Assembly (NCBI GenBank): GCA_903813345.2
Contig: CAIIXF020000008.1
Coordinates: 19,638,822 to 19,702,821 of the forward strand
DNA: 64,000 nucleotides
Reading direction: 5' to 3'
DNA from: Owenia fusiformis
Taxonomy: Eukaryota; Annelida; Polychaeta; Sabellida; Oweniidae
Positions 47,501 to 55,385 of this stretch are shown in pieces. The position numbers and the translations under genes are program-made. Positions within the stretch are counted from its first letter, which is position 1, and each line of letters starts with the position of its first letter. The notes under the pieces were generated by a model. It had not been told where the DNA came from. It did not search any database and was given only the letters and a program-made list of their open reading frames with translations.

Positions 47501-50500
47501 ATCAGAAATTGATGGATAAAATAAACATAATAATAATAATAATAGGGTCAAACAACTGTTAAATGATAAAGCATTCTTGAGCATCTATTATTCCCTTATT
47601 TACTCTTATTTGATATATGGCAATCTTATCTGGGGTGAAGCAGGTAGTGGTTTGTTAAACTCCCTTCATATTTTGCAGAAAAAATTTACACGTATTGCAA
47701 CAAACAGTAACTACAGAGCACATTCCCTTCCTCTATTCAAACAACTGAACATTTTGAATATATTTGATATTAATAAGCAGTTGAAATGCCTTTTCATGTA
47801 CAAATGGATTAATAAACTCCATAATTATCATAAAATTTTTCCAAACCTCTTCAGTACCATCCAAGAGAGACATGTTTACAACACCCGAAATAGGGTAAAC
47901 TATGACAAACCCAAAATTCGAACAAATTATGGAAAAGCTTTGATATCTTTTACTGCACCATCAATTTGGAATTCATTACCTATTGAAATAACATCATCTG
48001 GAAGTATTTTTATTATGAAAAAAGAATTGAAAAAATATTTTATCAATCAATAATATCAATTTCAGTTAACCATTGTGGGCATTATATGACACATTCTTAG
48101 TCAAACATATATAGTAGCATTCATCACACAAGCAGATCCCCAATCTGTACATTTCATGTTTGTTTATAAACACGGGAATATACACGAGAAGTGTCACCCG
48201 TTTACTGTATATTTGTTGTTGAAATATGTATGAATAAATAAATAAATAAATAAAAAAAAAAAAAAAATCCCTATATTTAATGCTGCATATTTCTCTCAAT
48301 TGGGAAGCTACAGTCACTGTTCGATTGCCATAGATCAAATGTGATTGAGGCTTATATAGTCTTCAAATTCAGATAAAAAGAAATATTTTTTGATCCTCCT
48401 ATTGGGATGATAACACTCAGATAGAAAGCGCAAATAAATTAGAAGTTTTATAATTATTTAATTGGCCATTTGATATTAATAACAGTATTTTTATTGTGTA
48501 CAAGGAAACAATGCTAACATGTTTTATCAATTAAGTAGCACAAGTGAGGGATAAATTAGCACTAACTACATGTAAACACATAAACTTACCCACTTTCGCC
48601 CATTTTAATTTCGCATGCTTTGGAGAACTAGATTCAGATCTCTTGTTTGAATCTGTATGTTTACTTCTTGGAGATGTACTCCCAAGCTCATCAACATTAT
48701 CTATATCCATTCCTACATCTAATGCATCTAAAGAGCAATATAAAGCAAGGAAATGAAACAGACCAGAAATGTCATTTTTATGTCAATCATGGTCAATTCT
48801 TCAGTATATAATTTAAGACCATCTACAAGTATTTTCAATCTTAATTATTCATGAGAATACATGTTGTATGACTATGAAATGACATTTTTGATCACATTTA
48901 AGCAGCCAAAAGATCAAGGAGTAACAGTTGGATGGAGGCATATGAGAGTGGGTGTTCAAATTCAGATATTTTCGTCTGGGAGCCATTTCTCAAATGTCAA
49001 GAACAATTGAATGTTCCAACTTGCATGTCATTAAGCTCACAACACATTCGAGTAATGGCTGTACCCTTTACCCTGAAGCCCCACTGGATAGGTAAAGATT
49101 AGGCAAAGCTTAATTTAGAGATCTCAAAGGCAGATGAGTGCAAAGGGTAGTCTTTGATAAATGCAACTTATAATAAAGGGTCAGGGTTGAAAATTTATAG
49201 AAGCACACGTGTACAAATTTAATGCGTAACTAAGGTTGCCAGCAATTACTTACAAGTTTCACCACCATGTGGCTAACAAGGAATAGACATACAAAGAGTT
49301 AACAAATAGATAAACAGACGAGAAGTTGATTCTAAAATAGACCAGCTGCAACTGCTACATAATTTAGTACTACATGTGTGTAGATCAGCACATGATTCTA
49401 CTGGTAACTTAATGATTTAAAACACTGCTTTCCAGCACAAGGCAAAATTTGTTCTCTATAAGACACTAATGCTAACTAAACTAAGATTGAAGAAAAAACT
49501 AATAAGCCATACAGTGATATAATAGGAATACCTTTCTTTGTTGGTTTTGGCACAAATCTACCTCCAAGCCTTAACATTCCTGTTGGAGTCTTCTCTATAA
49601 TACAACAAAGGTAATGTACATACACAACTATCAATGTGAAAAATATCAATTCATTCATGTGATTCAATGATGTGATACATGTGTCTGTAAATTGCTTTAA
49701 CTTGATGGCCGTTTTGATTTGGCAGATTGTTAAAATCCGCCAAATTAAGTTTTCGCCAATTTTTGAAAAATCCTTGGGACCTAAGGTCTCATTTGGGAAT
49801 TGTTTCAATATTTTGATTGTAGCCCCATTTTTATTAGATTTTAGAACCTGGCCATGTGACTTTCTAGCTAGCCCTCCAATTTCCCTATTTTTCTGCCAAA
49901 TTGAGTCGTAGCTAAAATTGAGAAATTTTGCCAAATCTTGGAAATTAAATACCACCAATTAAAGCAATTTACAGTACCCTGTGATTTCTAGACAAAAATA
50001 TGGACTTTTTGACTGAAAAGAATGAAGATCTATTATATTATTATAAACTATGAAAATTATTTCATGAAAAGTATGATATGGCTTAATAACATACTTTTTA
50101 GATAAGTTTAAGACAATTAAGTATCTACCTTCCCATGCAACTTTTTCAGGCTTGGCTATAGATTTCTTCACCTCCTCCACAATCTCTTCAAGCTCCCAGT
50201 ATGCGAGCTGCCAATCAATGCTTTGCCCCGCCCCACTTGCCTTCTGCATGACCTCTATGACATTTGGTATTCCCTCACGTGTCCCCACTTGGTGGCACTT
50301 GTACATCCAGAGTGAGTCCTTGTTACAAAGATATTTCCAACGTCTGCAAACCTACAGTTTTACAAAATAATAGACCAAATAATCCAGTTAATTGTGCCAA
50401 ATATTGGTATGATGTCACTTTTACAGTTTTAGGTCAGAAATAGGATTGCATGCTTGTCTAACTCATTTTATGAACACTTAAACCTATTAGACCTATTCAA

Positions 50501-53500
50501 ATGTATGTTTTAAGCCGAACAAAACTAGGCATTTAAGATTTACCCCTTTTTCAAACAAAATTATGTTTACATCAAGAAAAAGACAATTCCCTCTATTCTA
50601 TTCTAATTCAAATAAAATACACTATAACATTACTTTATACAAATCAACATAATTAAATTTACCTGTGAGGTTATTTCTATGTCATCCCCAGAGAGAAATG
50701 AGAATGTGTACAGTAATAACTTGTCTGGGAGCCTATTGATGTCTGACATGTCTTCCAATCTAAAACAAACTCTTTAACATGAACATCACGCATTGTAAAA
50801 TAGTAGTACTAAAATGTGTCTTTAACACACTGCAGTGTTAAAAGATTTTTATCGCATATCAAAAATATACTGTCTTTAAAACAACATCTCAGTAACCAAA
50901 TATGACAGGTTAAATTTCAAGTGGACTACATACTTGATTGCTGGACTTGGTTTGTTTGATCACCACTGAAAGAATTCTTGACAAAAGCTAGTTTAAACTT
51001 AAAGAGGTACATATTACATGCATCTGTAGACTATAGTTAGCTGTATTTTACCTCTGTTGAAGACACTGTGCCGCATAGCCAAGTAGTTCCATGTCACAAA
51101 GTTTAATTATCTCAACTAATAGCAAGATCTTGTCATGACTCTCCCAGCTTGACATTATCTGGAAATTCATGAAATTATTAGGCCAATGGTAATACATTAT
51201 GATTCATTTACAGAAACATTATCTGGAAATTCATGAAATTATTAGGCCAATGGTAATACAATTGTATTCATTTACAGAGACGAGCAAGATCTTGTCATGA
51301 CTCTCCCAGCTTGACATTATCTGGAAATTCATAAAATTATTAGGCCAATGGTAATACATGTATTAATTTACAGAAACAAGCAAGATCTTGTCATTCTCCC
51401 AGCTTGACATTATCTGGAAATTCTTCAAATTTTGTTTTGGCAATACATGCATTCATTTACAGAAACAAGTGAATGAGCAAAATACTGCCTTGACCTTAAA
51501 TAATTGAATCACAGGATATCTTATTCCACCCAGAAAATGGTGAATGTACATGTATATGCACATGTTTTCATATTTGATGAGTGAAAAATGCCATGGACAG
51601 TCTGGATCTGCTAGAAAATATGTGACCTACCTCCCACAGAAACTTAATCTGTGCCTTAAACTGGGTTTTTAGTTTTCCCGTTCTAGGCTTGGAGAGAACT
51701 CGGTCATCACTTTCTGTCCACCATTTACTGTTCTTATAGAGACGTTGTATTGGCACTTGGAACTCTTGGGATTCAGGAGAATGGCTCCCATGTCTGCATT
51801 CTCTCTGCATTGGACCTGGATGGTTAAAAATATAGCTGATTTATGAAGAATTGCTAGAAGGGGGACTTGGAAAAAGAGATACAGGGCTCTCACTAGACTT
51901 TTAGACTGTAGCGCGGCACTGCACTCTATTTAGCTCCCACCACAACCTATTGGCAAATCATGATTGGTTCCACAGTCTAAACTTGACAGAATACACTATA
52001 ATAGCATGTAAAAGATAAAGTATAACATAAATATGATAATATTATGATCCAACAGTTAGCTGAAGATGTTTCCTCCACACCCTAAATATTTCAGGGTGAG
52101 ATGGTATTAGTAAAAGGAGATTATGTGGGAAAGAGGAGACAAGTGGTAAAAAAGATGGTGTGGGTAATGAAGAGGGAACACCAGGCAGATCGACTAAATG
52201 CCAATCAAAGCTGATACTTTAAGTTGATATCACCCAACTTTTCAAAAATGCAAAGAGGGTTTCTTACTATGGAATAAACATGATCATTTCAAGAGTGATG
52301 ATGTTTATAATTTATTTTTACAATACAGTACTTCTGCAGAAGTAACAGATCAAGACAAAAATGTCTCAACATCTGCATGTTTATATCAAAATGTACTCAC
52401 CAAACTTATCCTGTTTATCTTTGAGAAAGAAATCACTTGCATTTAATCCTGTTGACCCAAGAGTGGACCTGTGTCTGTGAACCCCAGGGGTGGGGCTAAA
52501 ACGTGGACTATACACAGCAACACTCTCACTTTCTGTGCCCCCTAGATTATAACTAAGCTCTGTAATAGGACGTAGGGGGTATTTTCTTGTAGACTTTTTC
52601 AGTATTCCTTTTGCACTTGTAGTGTCATGATCTGTTGTCCCTGATGCTTTAATTTCAGAGTCATCGGCAAAAAAGTTAATTGATTCTAAGTTTTGAATAG
52701 CTGTATCTATAGAGGTGTTAACAACTTCATGTACAACTCTTTCTAGCTTAGTACTAGTATCCACTGAATTTACAGATTCAATGGTTTTCTCATCATTAAG
52801 GTCTGAAATGGTATCATGTTGCTTGGTATCTGGCTTATTCAAATCTGTGTTGGCATTGCTGTTTTCTACATTGGCATTAGTAGAATCAGTAATATCATTC
52901 TCATTGGTAATGTCTAGTTTCTTATCATTGGCAAGTACGGATGGCTCATTTGAGGCAGCAGTTTCAGGCAAGCTTACATTTGTTATGGACTTTTCTGTTT
53001 TATCAGGAGTTTGATTTTGACTTGTGTTTTGATTTCCATCTAGTTCTGCTTTCATTCCAAACACCATGTCCAAACTTTTCTCCTTTTTCAGGGATGTATT
53101 ACTTATCTCTTTAAAATTGTTATATGCATCCTCTAAGTCAATATCTGGTTCATGGGTTACATCAGGCTCCTTAATACTTGGTGTCTTAATGCTTTCATTA
53201 AATTCAAATGCTGAACTTGTTGCATCCTCGATATCTCCTTCAGAGATTTTAGAATATGTTTTCAAACTATCCTTGGAAAATGGTCGATCTGTGTCTAACA
53301 GGTCATCTTCCTGATCTTCTTTCGCAGTTTTCAGACCTTTGTGAGATCCTCTTGAATGGTCACTTCTACTTTTTAATCTGCTGAGAGTGTTCCTGAACTG
53401 TTCTCGTTTATGTAGAGTTTTGAATGGAGATGTGGGGTAAGATCTCTTCCTGAGTGCTGTGTGGTAATCCCTGTGGAATATGGGCTCTAAGGTTGTAGCA

Positions 53501-54176
53501 AGTGATTCTAACTGGCTTGTGGTACACCTACAAAATAATTTTAAAATAGAATATAAACTACAACAAAGTAATTTAAATAAAAATGGTGATATAATGGTAT
53601 ACCACTGTTTTTGTGACAAGCATTTGGCATCTGTAAAAAGTGTTTCCAGGTGCTGGATATGTGTGAATAAATAAATCACAAATAACAGTTGAACTGTAAC
53701 ACTTGCATTTCTAAGAATCTATGTATGTACGTGAAGGGAAAGAACTTAAGAGGGTTGTACATTTATCAGTTTACTGTATGTAGTACATGTTTATTACCGT
53801 ACATGGCTTAAGATGACTATATGTATTGTACATTGCACTGTTTCTTATGTTTCTTGCTTCAATTTAAATTACTGGATTGGTAAATTCATACATGTAAATC
53901 AACTGCATACACATATTCAAAATGCAACCTTTAATTTAGAAATAACATTTACCTGTCTGTTAGACCACAAATAATCAACCTTTGCTGCCATGGTGTCCAG
54001 GTATCAAACCATTCACGAATTTTCTTGATTGTTTGCTGATTGTTAAAATGTGATTGCTGGTATGCGTTCCTTGTGGGATGTAGTGGAGTTGCTCGAGGTG
54101 ATGTTGAGTTATATCGTATGTCTGGCAGTTTTGTGCTCAGATTCCGAGGCCCCACTGTCCTTGTATGTGTAGGCAT
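29423..54176 (-). CDS. F-box and WD40-repeat protein, 18 exons, frameshift in last exon
   Basis: Phase-consistent exons: 53953-54176, 52401-53527, 51631-51815, 51052-51158, 50663-50759, 50129-50351, 49532-49594, 48590-48727, 37913-38029, 37184-37340, 34548-34641, 34207-34305, 33382-33668, 32879-33022, 32510-32588, 31012-31163, 30658-30745, 29423-29561. Domains: an FBXO16-like segment (IREWFDTWTPWQQRLIICGL); a long Ser/Asp/Glu-rich, probably disordered region in exon 2; an F-box over exons 4-6 (NRLPDKLLLYTFSFLSGDDI, VCRRWKYLCNKDSLW); a basic linker; seven WD40 blades (for example GSMDRSIRVWDI, GHKGAVTCL, GHTSAITCLEF). Such proteins are SCF ubiquitin-ligase substrate receptors: the F-box binds SKP1 and the propeller binds substrate. 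In exon 18 an extra A at 29520-29523 puts TAG at 29514-29516 after SCSNDG; the other frame continues the blade (NIRIFELTMPWVN) to a stop at 29423-29425. As written the protein has about 1142 residues. I cannot assign a one-to-one vertebrate orthologue. Confidence 0.85.
30405..30560. repeat. Copy of the dispersed CCCTTGGC-type repeat
   Basis: GGCCAAAATGATCAAATGTGAA and a G-rich tract (GGGGATGGGGGATCAGGGGATGGG) relate this to the repeats at 5905, 9460 and 33195. It lies in the last intron of the F-box gene. Confidence 0.35.
30755..30943. repeat. 39 bp tandem repeat next to exon 17 of the F-box gene
   Basis: About five units of 39 bases, with core GGTACATGTATGTAAAATAT followed by CAACAACTATCCCCAACAT. 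Because 39 is a multiple of three, long repetitive frames appear on both strands; they are artefacts. On the minus strand the array ends about ten bases before the acceptor of exon 17, so it fills most of a 266-base intron. Confidence 0.85.
31632..32325. mobile_element. CAGTAGAACCTG MITE interrupted by a second MITE
   Basis: The left end ACAGTAGAACCTGTATAAGAGGAACACC (31631 onward) matches the complement of the right end GTGTTCCACTAAGCAGGTTCTACTGTA (to about 32325). Interior motifs GGTGTTCCAC recur as in the copy at 33703-33890. A second element at 31776-32293 sits inside it. Ends of this type are common in Tc1/hAT-like MITEs of invertebrates. Confidence 0.65.
31776..32293. mobile_element. Nested palindromic element made of GCCCCATCGAGTCCCATG-type units
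   Basis: The left end AAGCCCGGTATACACCAATGGGG is complementary to the right end CCCCATTGGTGTATACCGGGCTT. An internal copy of the end (CCCCATTGGTGTATGTCGGGCTT) lies near 31958. The interior is an alternating series of GGGACTCCATGGGA, TCCCATCGAGTCCCA and GGGGCAAGATGGGGCA, with a perfect palindrome AATGAACATGTTCATT near 32030. The long open frames here come from this repeat. Confidence 0.75.
32385..32431 (-). pseudogene. Partial duplicate of F-box gene exon 15
   Basis: These 47 bases repeat the 3' part of exon 15 (32511-32552 and on), differing at single bases. The donor GTAAGT is changed (minus-strand reading CTTTAAG), so it should not be spliced as an exon. It borders the minisatellite. Confidence 0.7.
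33195..33310. repeat. Copy of the dispersed repeat family
   Basis: CCTGGCCAAAAATTCTTTCA, TTTTTCACCATTCTGAGCAC and ATTGATCCCCTCCCTGAA relate this, in reverse orientation, to the repeat at 9460-9645. Intronic. Confidence 0.4.
33703..33890. mobile_element. Second GTGGAACACCT MITE copy
   Basis: GAAGTGGAACACCTCTAGAAG and GTGGAACACCTTTGTAAGTGG on the left face AGGTGTTCCACTTCGACAGGC on the right, which ends in TTTACTGTA. This is the same family as the outer MITE at 31632-32325. A more diverged relative occurs at 36850-37025. Confidence 0.6.
34789..36714. mobile_element. hAT-like non-autonomous element, 1.9 kb
   Basis: It begins CAGTGGCGTAGGA and ends TCCTACGCCCCTG, a typical hAT terminal inverted repeat, and is flanked on both sides by TCCAGG (34783-34788 and 36715-36720). 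Subterminal motifs also match (GCGTAGTGTTGAA left; TGGCGTAGTGTTGAATTT right). The interior has no recognisable transposase; small frames at 35153 and 36097 show no domain. It lies in an intron of the F-box gene. Confidence 0.75.
36850..37030. mobile_element. Diverged MITE with CCTACAGTGAAAGCTG and AGACAGGTTTTACTGTA ends
   Basis: The ends are roughly complementary and resemble the CAGTAGAACCTG family. The interior (AATACCTCTCTCAATCTGAACGC, GAGGCGTTCGGATTAGA) is diverged. No coding content. Confidence 0.4.
39733..42339 (+). pseudogene. LINE-1 endonuclease-reverse transcriptase, 5' part
   Basis: An open frame of about 867 codons. The first ATG in frame is at 39910, after 59 codons that still resemble this family. 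The APE-type endonuclease shows HCNIRSLPSNHW, ALSETWL, GDFNIDL, SIDNIFT and SDHFPI. The reverse transcriptase shows KVIPIYKKDD, NYRPISVL, FLDFSKAFDTID, GIPQGSILGPLFF and FADDTNLLI. There are no internal stops. The last two codons (GCT TAG) come from the inserted LINE-2. The reading frame was intact until insertion; the family is in the CR1/jockey sense, not resolved further. Confidence 0.85.
42459..43844 (+). CDS. LINE-2 ORF1 (coiled-coil, basic RNA-binding-like protein)
   Basis: I take the ATG at 42459 (MSNDIYDMYVYLRG); the frame is open upstream to 42339. The protein has about 461 residues. It has a Ser/Gly-rich stretch, a predicted coiled coil (ELTKEIQQHNKQF through EIDRLRLL), then a 19-residue tandem repeat (57-base spacing at 42912, 42969, 43026, 43083; motif ADVC.NTKTNQA..LSSK). 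An RGRGRGR basic patch follows, then a C-terminal folded-looking region (VGCKIVVPISSALRAQLEETWP). In this element class ORF1 packages RNA with ORF2; that role is inferred. It ends TATGAGTATTAG, overlapping the ORF2 start. Confidence 0.75.
   Translation: MSNDIYDMYVYLRGLTDFFPRSVLSPTSRMPEGLGRSTDTQRASVSESGGSATSGSGNEALAQVCILNAANVELTKEIQQHNKQFADIKCQLDQQAKQIGELITEIDRLRLLSVPSSVAKELQQIGNPTKGTNFSTDNLQVCQLPSDQTTNADVCSEIKTNQVAPLSSKLADVCLNTKTNQAGQLPSKSADVCPNTTTNKADPLSSKAADVPNVNNSKTVLPRDLCTSPSFGRGRGRGRNVSAPESRTPGKKQQSAHFRQVDALSQPPKERTIEQGTTPPRQIGVIGTTQSSTNNETYAEVVRRRKQPQHNNKAPRKELQKSKGPTRCLSGVSHEKGYTLYVENIEIHEGESDSDIKHQVITHASSMNIRIMQCYVIHNKVSQFSVGCKIVVPISSALRAQLEETWPAPIKCREWVKRRGHNNAPRFDDDLDHDDIYESSKRYECVQYRDWHTDMINNYEY
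43834..47319 (+). CDS. LINE-2 ORF2 endonuclease-reverse transcriptase
   Basis: 1161 residues with no interruption. The APE endonuclease is at about 1-250: ICGWNANGL, SEHWLN, GDMNSDIGN, YVDHCIVS, SDHLPVCIEL. The reverse transcriptase is at about 470-800: GVLIPLFKGGNKD, NHRGITLMCTY, VALDIRKAFDGVYH, VHQGGVYSMELYAKYTNG and PTYADDTMLIAY with the catalytic aspartates. The C-terminal zinc-knuckle-like motif is CKLCNIDEETLIHMVLKC. It nicks target DNA and copies its RNA by target-primed reverse transcription. The ATG overlaps the ORF1 stop by 11 bases, suggesting coupled re-initiation. It may still be mobile. Confidence 0.9.
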   Translation: MSIRKNDIRICGWNANGLSSSKPFLKQLTDQNDVVCISEHWLNSSMQSQLDVNDEFICDMSCSKSLDPLDQGYTIGNGGIAILWRKSMSNFVQKLPNVKMERIMGIKLCLPNRVVFILCVYLPYEGCAKANFREWLDTLEELVIQMQNEGDVCVIGDMNSDIGNMYNVRGAYPPSCNGTALNQMCIRQSLRVADLTDKCTGPTYTFYRHYTGKSYVDHCIVSERLFNCCNKIYVMDDELINTSDHLPVCIELSVENICVVKSSNIVNTGPTRIAWTKVTNDSKNVYQLSLEPELTQLYNEIQSKEGTLTDLNIELYFERLTQLLKNKANDAFPKKRFVKYLKPYWSETLKRLVKEKKSTWNKWVKAGKPRNIENVVCRNYKQAKREFQRELRRAEYQHQLKLQEEIDSASEISMSFFWSLVKSRRRTKQTTSNIKSDDGVLLTNPSDIKEEWKNYFSKLVAFNDNDLFDKDFSQYIDSEIEKINAEPSDMNEKAFKTPITEHEISNLCTKLSSNKSPGWDDICSEHLKLGGAKLISVLTILFKCIVQLEYIPRGFKTGVLIPLFKGGNKDPLNKDNHRGITLMCTYMKLLEGLMAKRDRECQELGYHDEKHELQGVSRKNVSSLHTSFLAREAIATGLERGNDVIIVALDIRKAFDGVYHKGLLYKMHEQGIRGKLWRLLRNAYDDYNCTVRVQGCNDLSESFNVEQSVHQGGVYSMELYAKYTNGLIQEICESGVGSSINGLNTTIPTYADDTMLIAYHVPVMQQLLNAVYQYSLKWRFTYHPHKCKSVIFSKGRSTQKCELSIGGVDIPVVDQLEHLGLPLIPNGNYTNFIENRIGKGRRVINSYVGVTSSHINPSNPLTISKLYWTVAMPSMLYGLEIIPLKESDYTKLSHGHKVIAKKIQGLPINTSNPAVLPQLGWSEISYIIDQMKLMFIWQLLVLPISSIYKRLTIQRLIEIISKNLHAQSPIRDIVYTCNKYGLLPDVMSMVKTALIPSKSSWKKTVKDALWDHQLNSWHLEMLTYRKLNVYADVVMFIKPISWWCVSKRYPKIVKYVRIVMTLLVGEGNLQVNKVQWSNENDRTCKLCNIDEETLIHMVLKCEKLNEERKPIVDIVEEYGCNTMNDENKLRFIFDEGQILDDVSLIAVARSIFMMYHKRDIS
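47546..48053 (+). pseudogene. LINE-1 reverse transcriptase, C-terminal part
   Basis: The frame resumes right after the LINE-2 tail with RVKQLLNDKAFLSIYYSLIY, the thumb-region sequence expected after the interrupted half. It ends with TAPSIWNSLPIEI, a common C-terminal signature of such elements. There are no internal stops, in line with a recent insertion. Confidence 0.85.
51178..51435 (-). repeat. Tandem partial copies of exon 4 acceptor region (F-box gene)
   Basis: The 5' start of exon 4 with its acceptor (51123-51185) recurs in the adjoining upstream intron at 51284-51350 and 51379-51430, and as acceptor-side sequence only at about 51205-51260. Copies keep CTCCCAGCTTGACATTATCTGG, that is acceptor plus first codons (IMSSW). 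None has the full exon or its donor. Confidence 0.8.
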
Positions 54177-54641
54177 CTTTCATACACTAACTGAAATTCA
54201 ATTAATACAGTACATAAAGGGGAGTTAAAACTGTTCATATGTTTAGCCACATCTTATCTTGCAACAACTTAATAATACACGACTAAAGGACTAAGAGGAC
54301 AATTATTTGTCAGTGAGTTAATGACATGCTTAATCTTGCTATTCTGGCCAGACATTAGGCTACTGTAAATGTAAGATAATTGCAAAAATCATAAATTGGA
54401 ATTAGAGCGCCTTATTTCACGAATGAACCAATTAGATCGTGCAACGCATGCGAGACACATGAAGATATGGATAGGGAATTTCACCTTCATAACCTGCAGA
54501 CTACTGGTGTATACCTTAGTCTAATCAGCTTACATGTATACTATAATATAGATCTAGGCTTATACATGTACTTTACTGAACACAGATGGCACAAAACTTC
54601 TAGAGTAACATGTACTAGAATCTCTGATAACTGTGGACCTA

Positions 54642-54877
54642 CAGTTGGGGACAAAAATAAATGACAGGTCGATTTTCGATCACCATTTCCTAATTATGGT
54701 GGTCTGAAAGCCCATAATTTCCAATATTGTCTAGATACATATCCCTTAAAATTTGTATATTTGCATTTTGTATAATCTCATCCACTGATTTATGGCCTCT
54801 TGTAAATTCTCTTATTTTTAACATGGGAAATCCTTACTTCAGCAAATCCACCTGTCATTTATTTATGTCCCCAACTG
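54642..54877. mobile_element. Tc1/mariner-like MITE, 236 bp
   Basis: The ends CAGTTGGGGACA and TGTCCCCAACTG are perfect inverted repeats, extended by AAATGACAGG and CCTGTCATTT. TA dinucleotides flank both sides (54640-54641, 54878-54879), the usual Tc1/mariner target duplication. Confidence 0.8.
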
Positions 54878-55324
54878 TAGGGCCTAGCCGAGCTTAAGAC
54901 AACCTGCAATGTCCTGTGTGACATCATATGAATTAAGCTTTGACTAGAGTCTAGCCTGTATAGACTAGTAGGCTAATATTATTGAAAGATAATTGATAAT
55001 CTGACATAAATCTGAGTCTGAGTCTGAGTCTGAGCATCAGCAAATAAATTTTCTACAATTTTTCACGTTTTCGTTGATTTTACCATATGTCTCAGAAAGT
55101 AATCCACTGTATTCACTGTAAGAATAAATAATTTTACCTTAACTAATTCAGACTCATTAATTTCTATGTAACCATCCTGGAAGAGCCATGAAACAGACTG
55201 GAAAGGCTACAATTTCTAAATGTTTACATCCGACATTTTGGATCGCTGGGCAGTTGCATTGTGGGAGAAATTAAGTCCACTCGGTTGAACTCGAGGTCAT
55301 AGCCTTGGTAACTGAAACTTTAAA

Positions 55325-55347
55325 CCAATCAGATCGCTTGTTTCAAA
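55325..55347 (+). promoter_or_regulatory. Candidate CCAAT box plus CHR-like TTTCAAA before CDKN3
   Basis: CCAAT at 55325-55329 and TTTCAAA (reverse of TTTGAAA) at 55341-55347 lie just upstream of the first coding exon. Mitotic genes are often controlled by NF-Y at CCAAT and by DREAM/MuvB at CHR (TTTGAA). Both motifs are short and A+T-rich, so chance is possible. Confidence 0.35.
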
Positions 55348-55385
55348 ATACAAAAATTTAAAGAGACAGGAAATGAAAACAAAAT

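Larger units (their letters stand above)
42332..47545 (+). mobile_element. Non-LTR retrotransposon LINE-2, apparently intact, inserted in LINE-1
   Basis: About 5.2 kb with two overlapping intact frames (42459-43844 and 43834-47319), a 3' UTR of about 210 bases and an (AAT)n tail at 47527-47544. It has inserted into the reverse transcriptase frame of LINE-1, in the same orientation. The 5' UTR is short (about 125 bases). The ends are definable to within a few bases because the interrupted host frame is known; no target duplication longer than a few bases is seen. Confidence 0.85.
38650..48267 (+). mobile_element. Non-LTR retrotransposon LINE-1 of the nest, split by LINE-2
   Basis: The endonuclease/reverse transcriptase frame at 39733-42331 stops at the insertion of LINE-2 and resumes at 47546, running to 48053. 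The element ends in an AAAT repeat and poly(A) at 48232-48267. The 5' boundary is not visible. The stretch 38829-39200 holds about three diverged repeats of roughly 110-170 bases (TTTGCC.AGACTGTG...CAACA.TGAATG), possibly 5' UTR subrepeats. The element is antisense to the F-box gene in its largest intron. No target duplication could be identified. Confidence 0.8.
54177..55385. promoter_or_regulatory. Shared upstream region of divergent F-box gene and CDKN3
   Basis: The ATGs lie about 1.2 kb apart, head to head, and no coding exon is seen between them. It contains the MITE at 54642-54877 and a (TCTGAG)n tract near 55011-55035. A CCAAT box (55325-55329) and TTTCAAA (55341-55347) sit 30-60 bases before the first CDKN3 codon. 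Confidence 0.5.
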
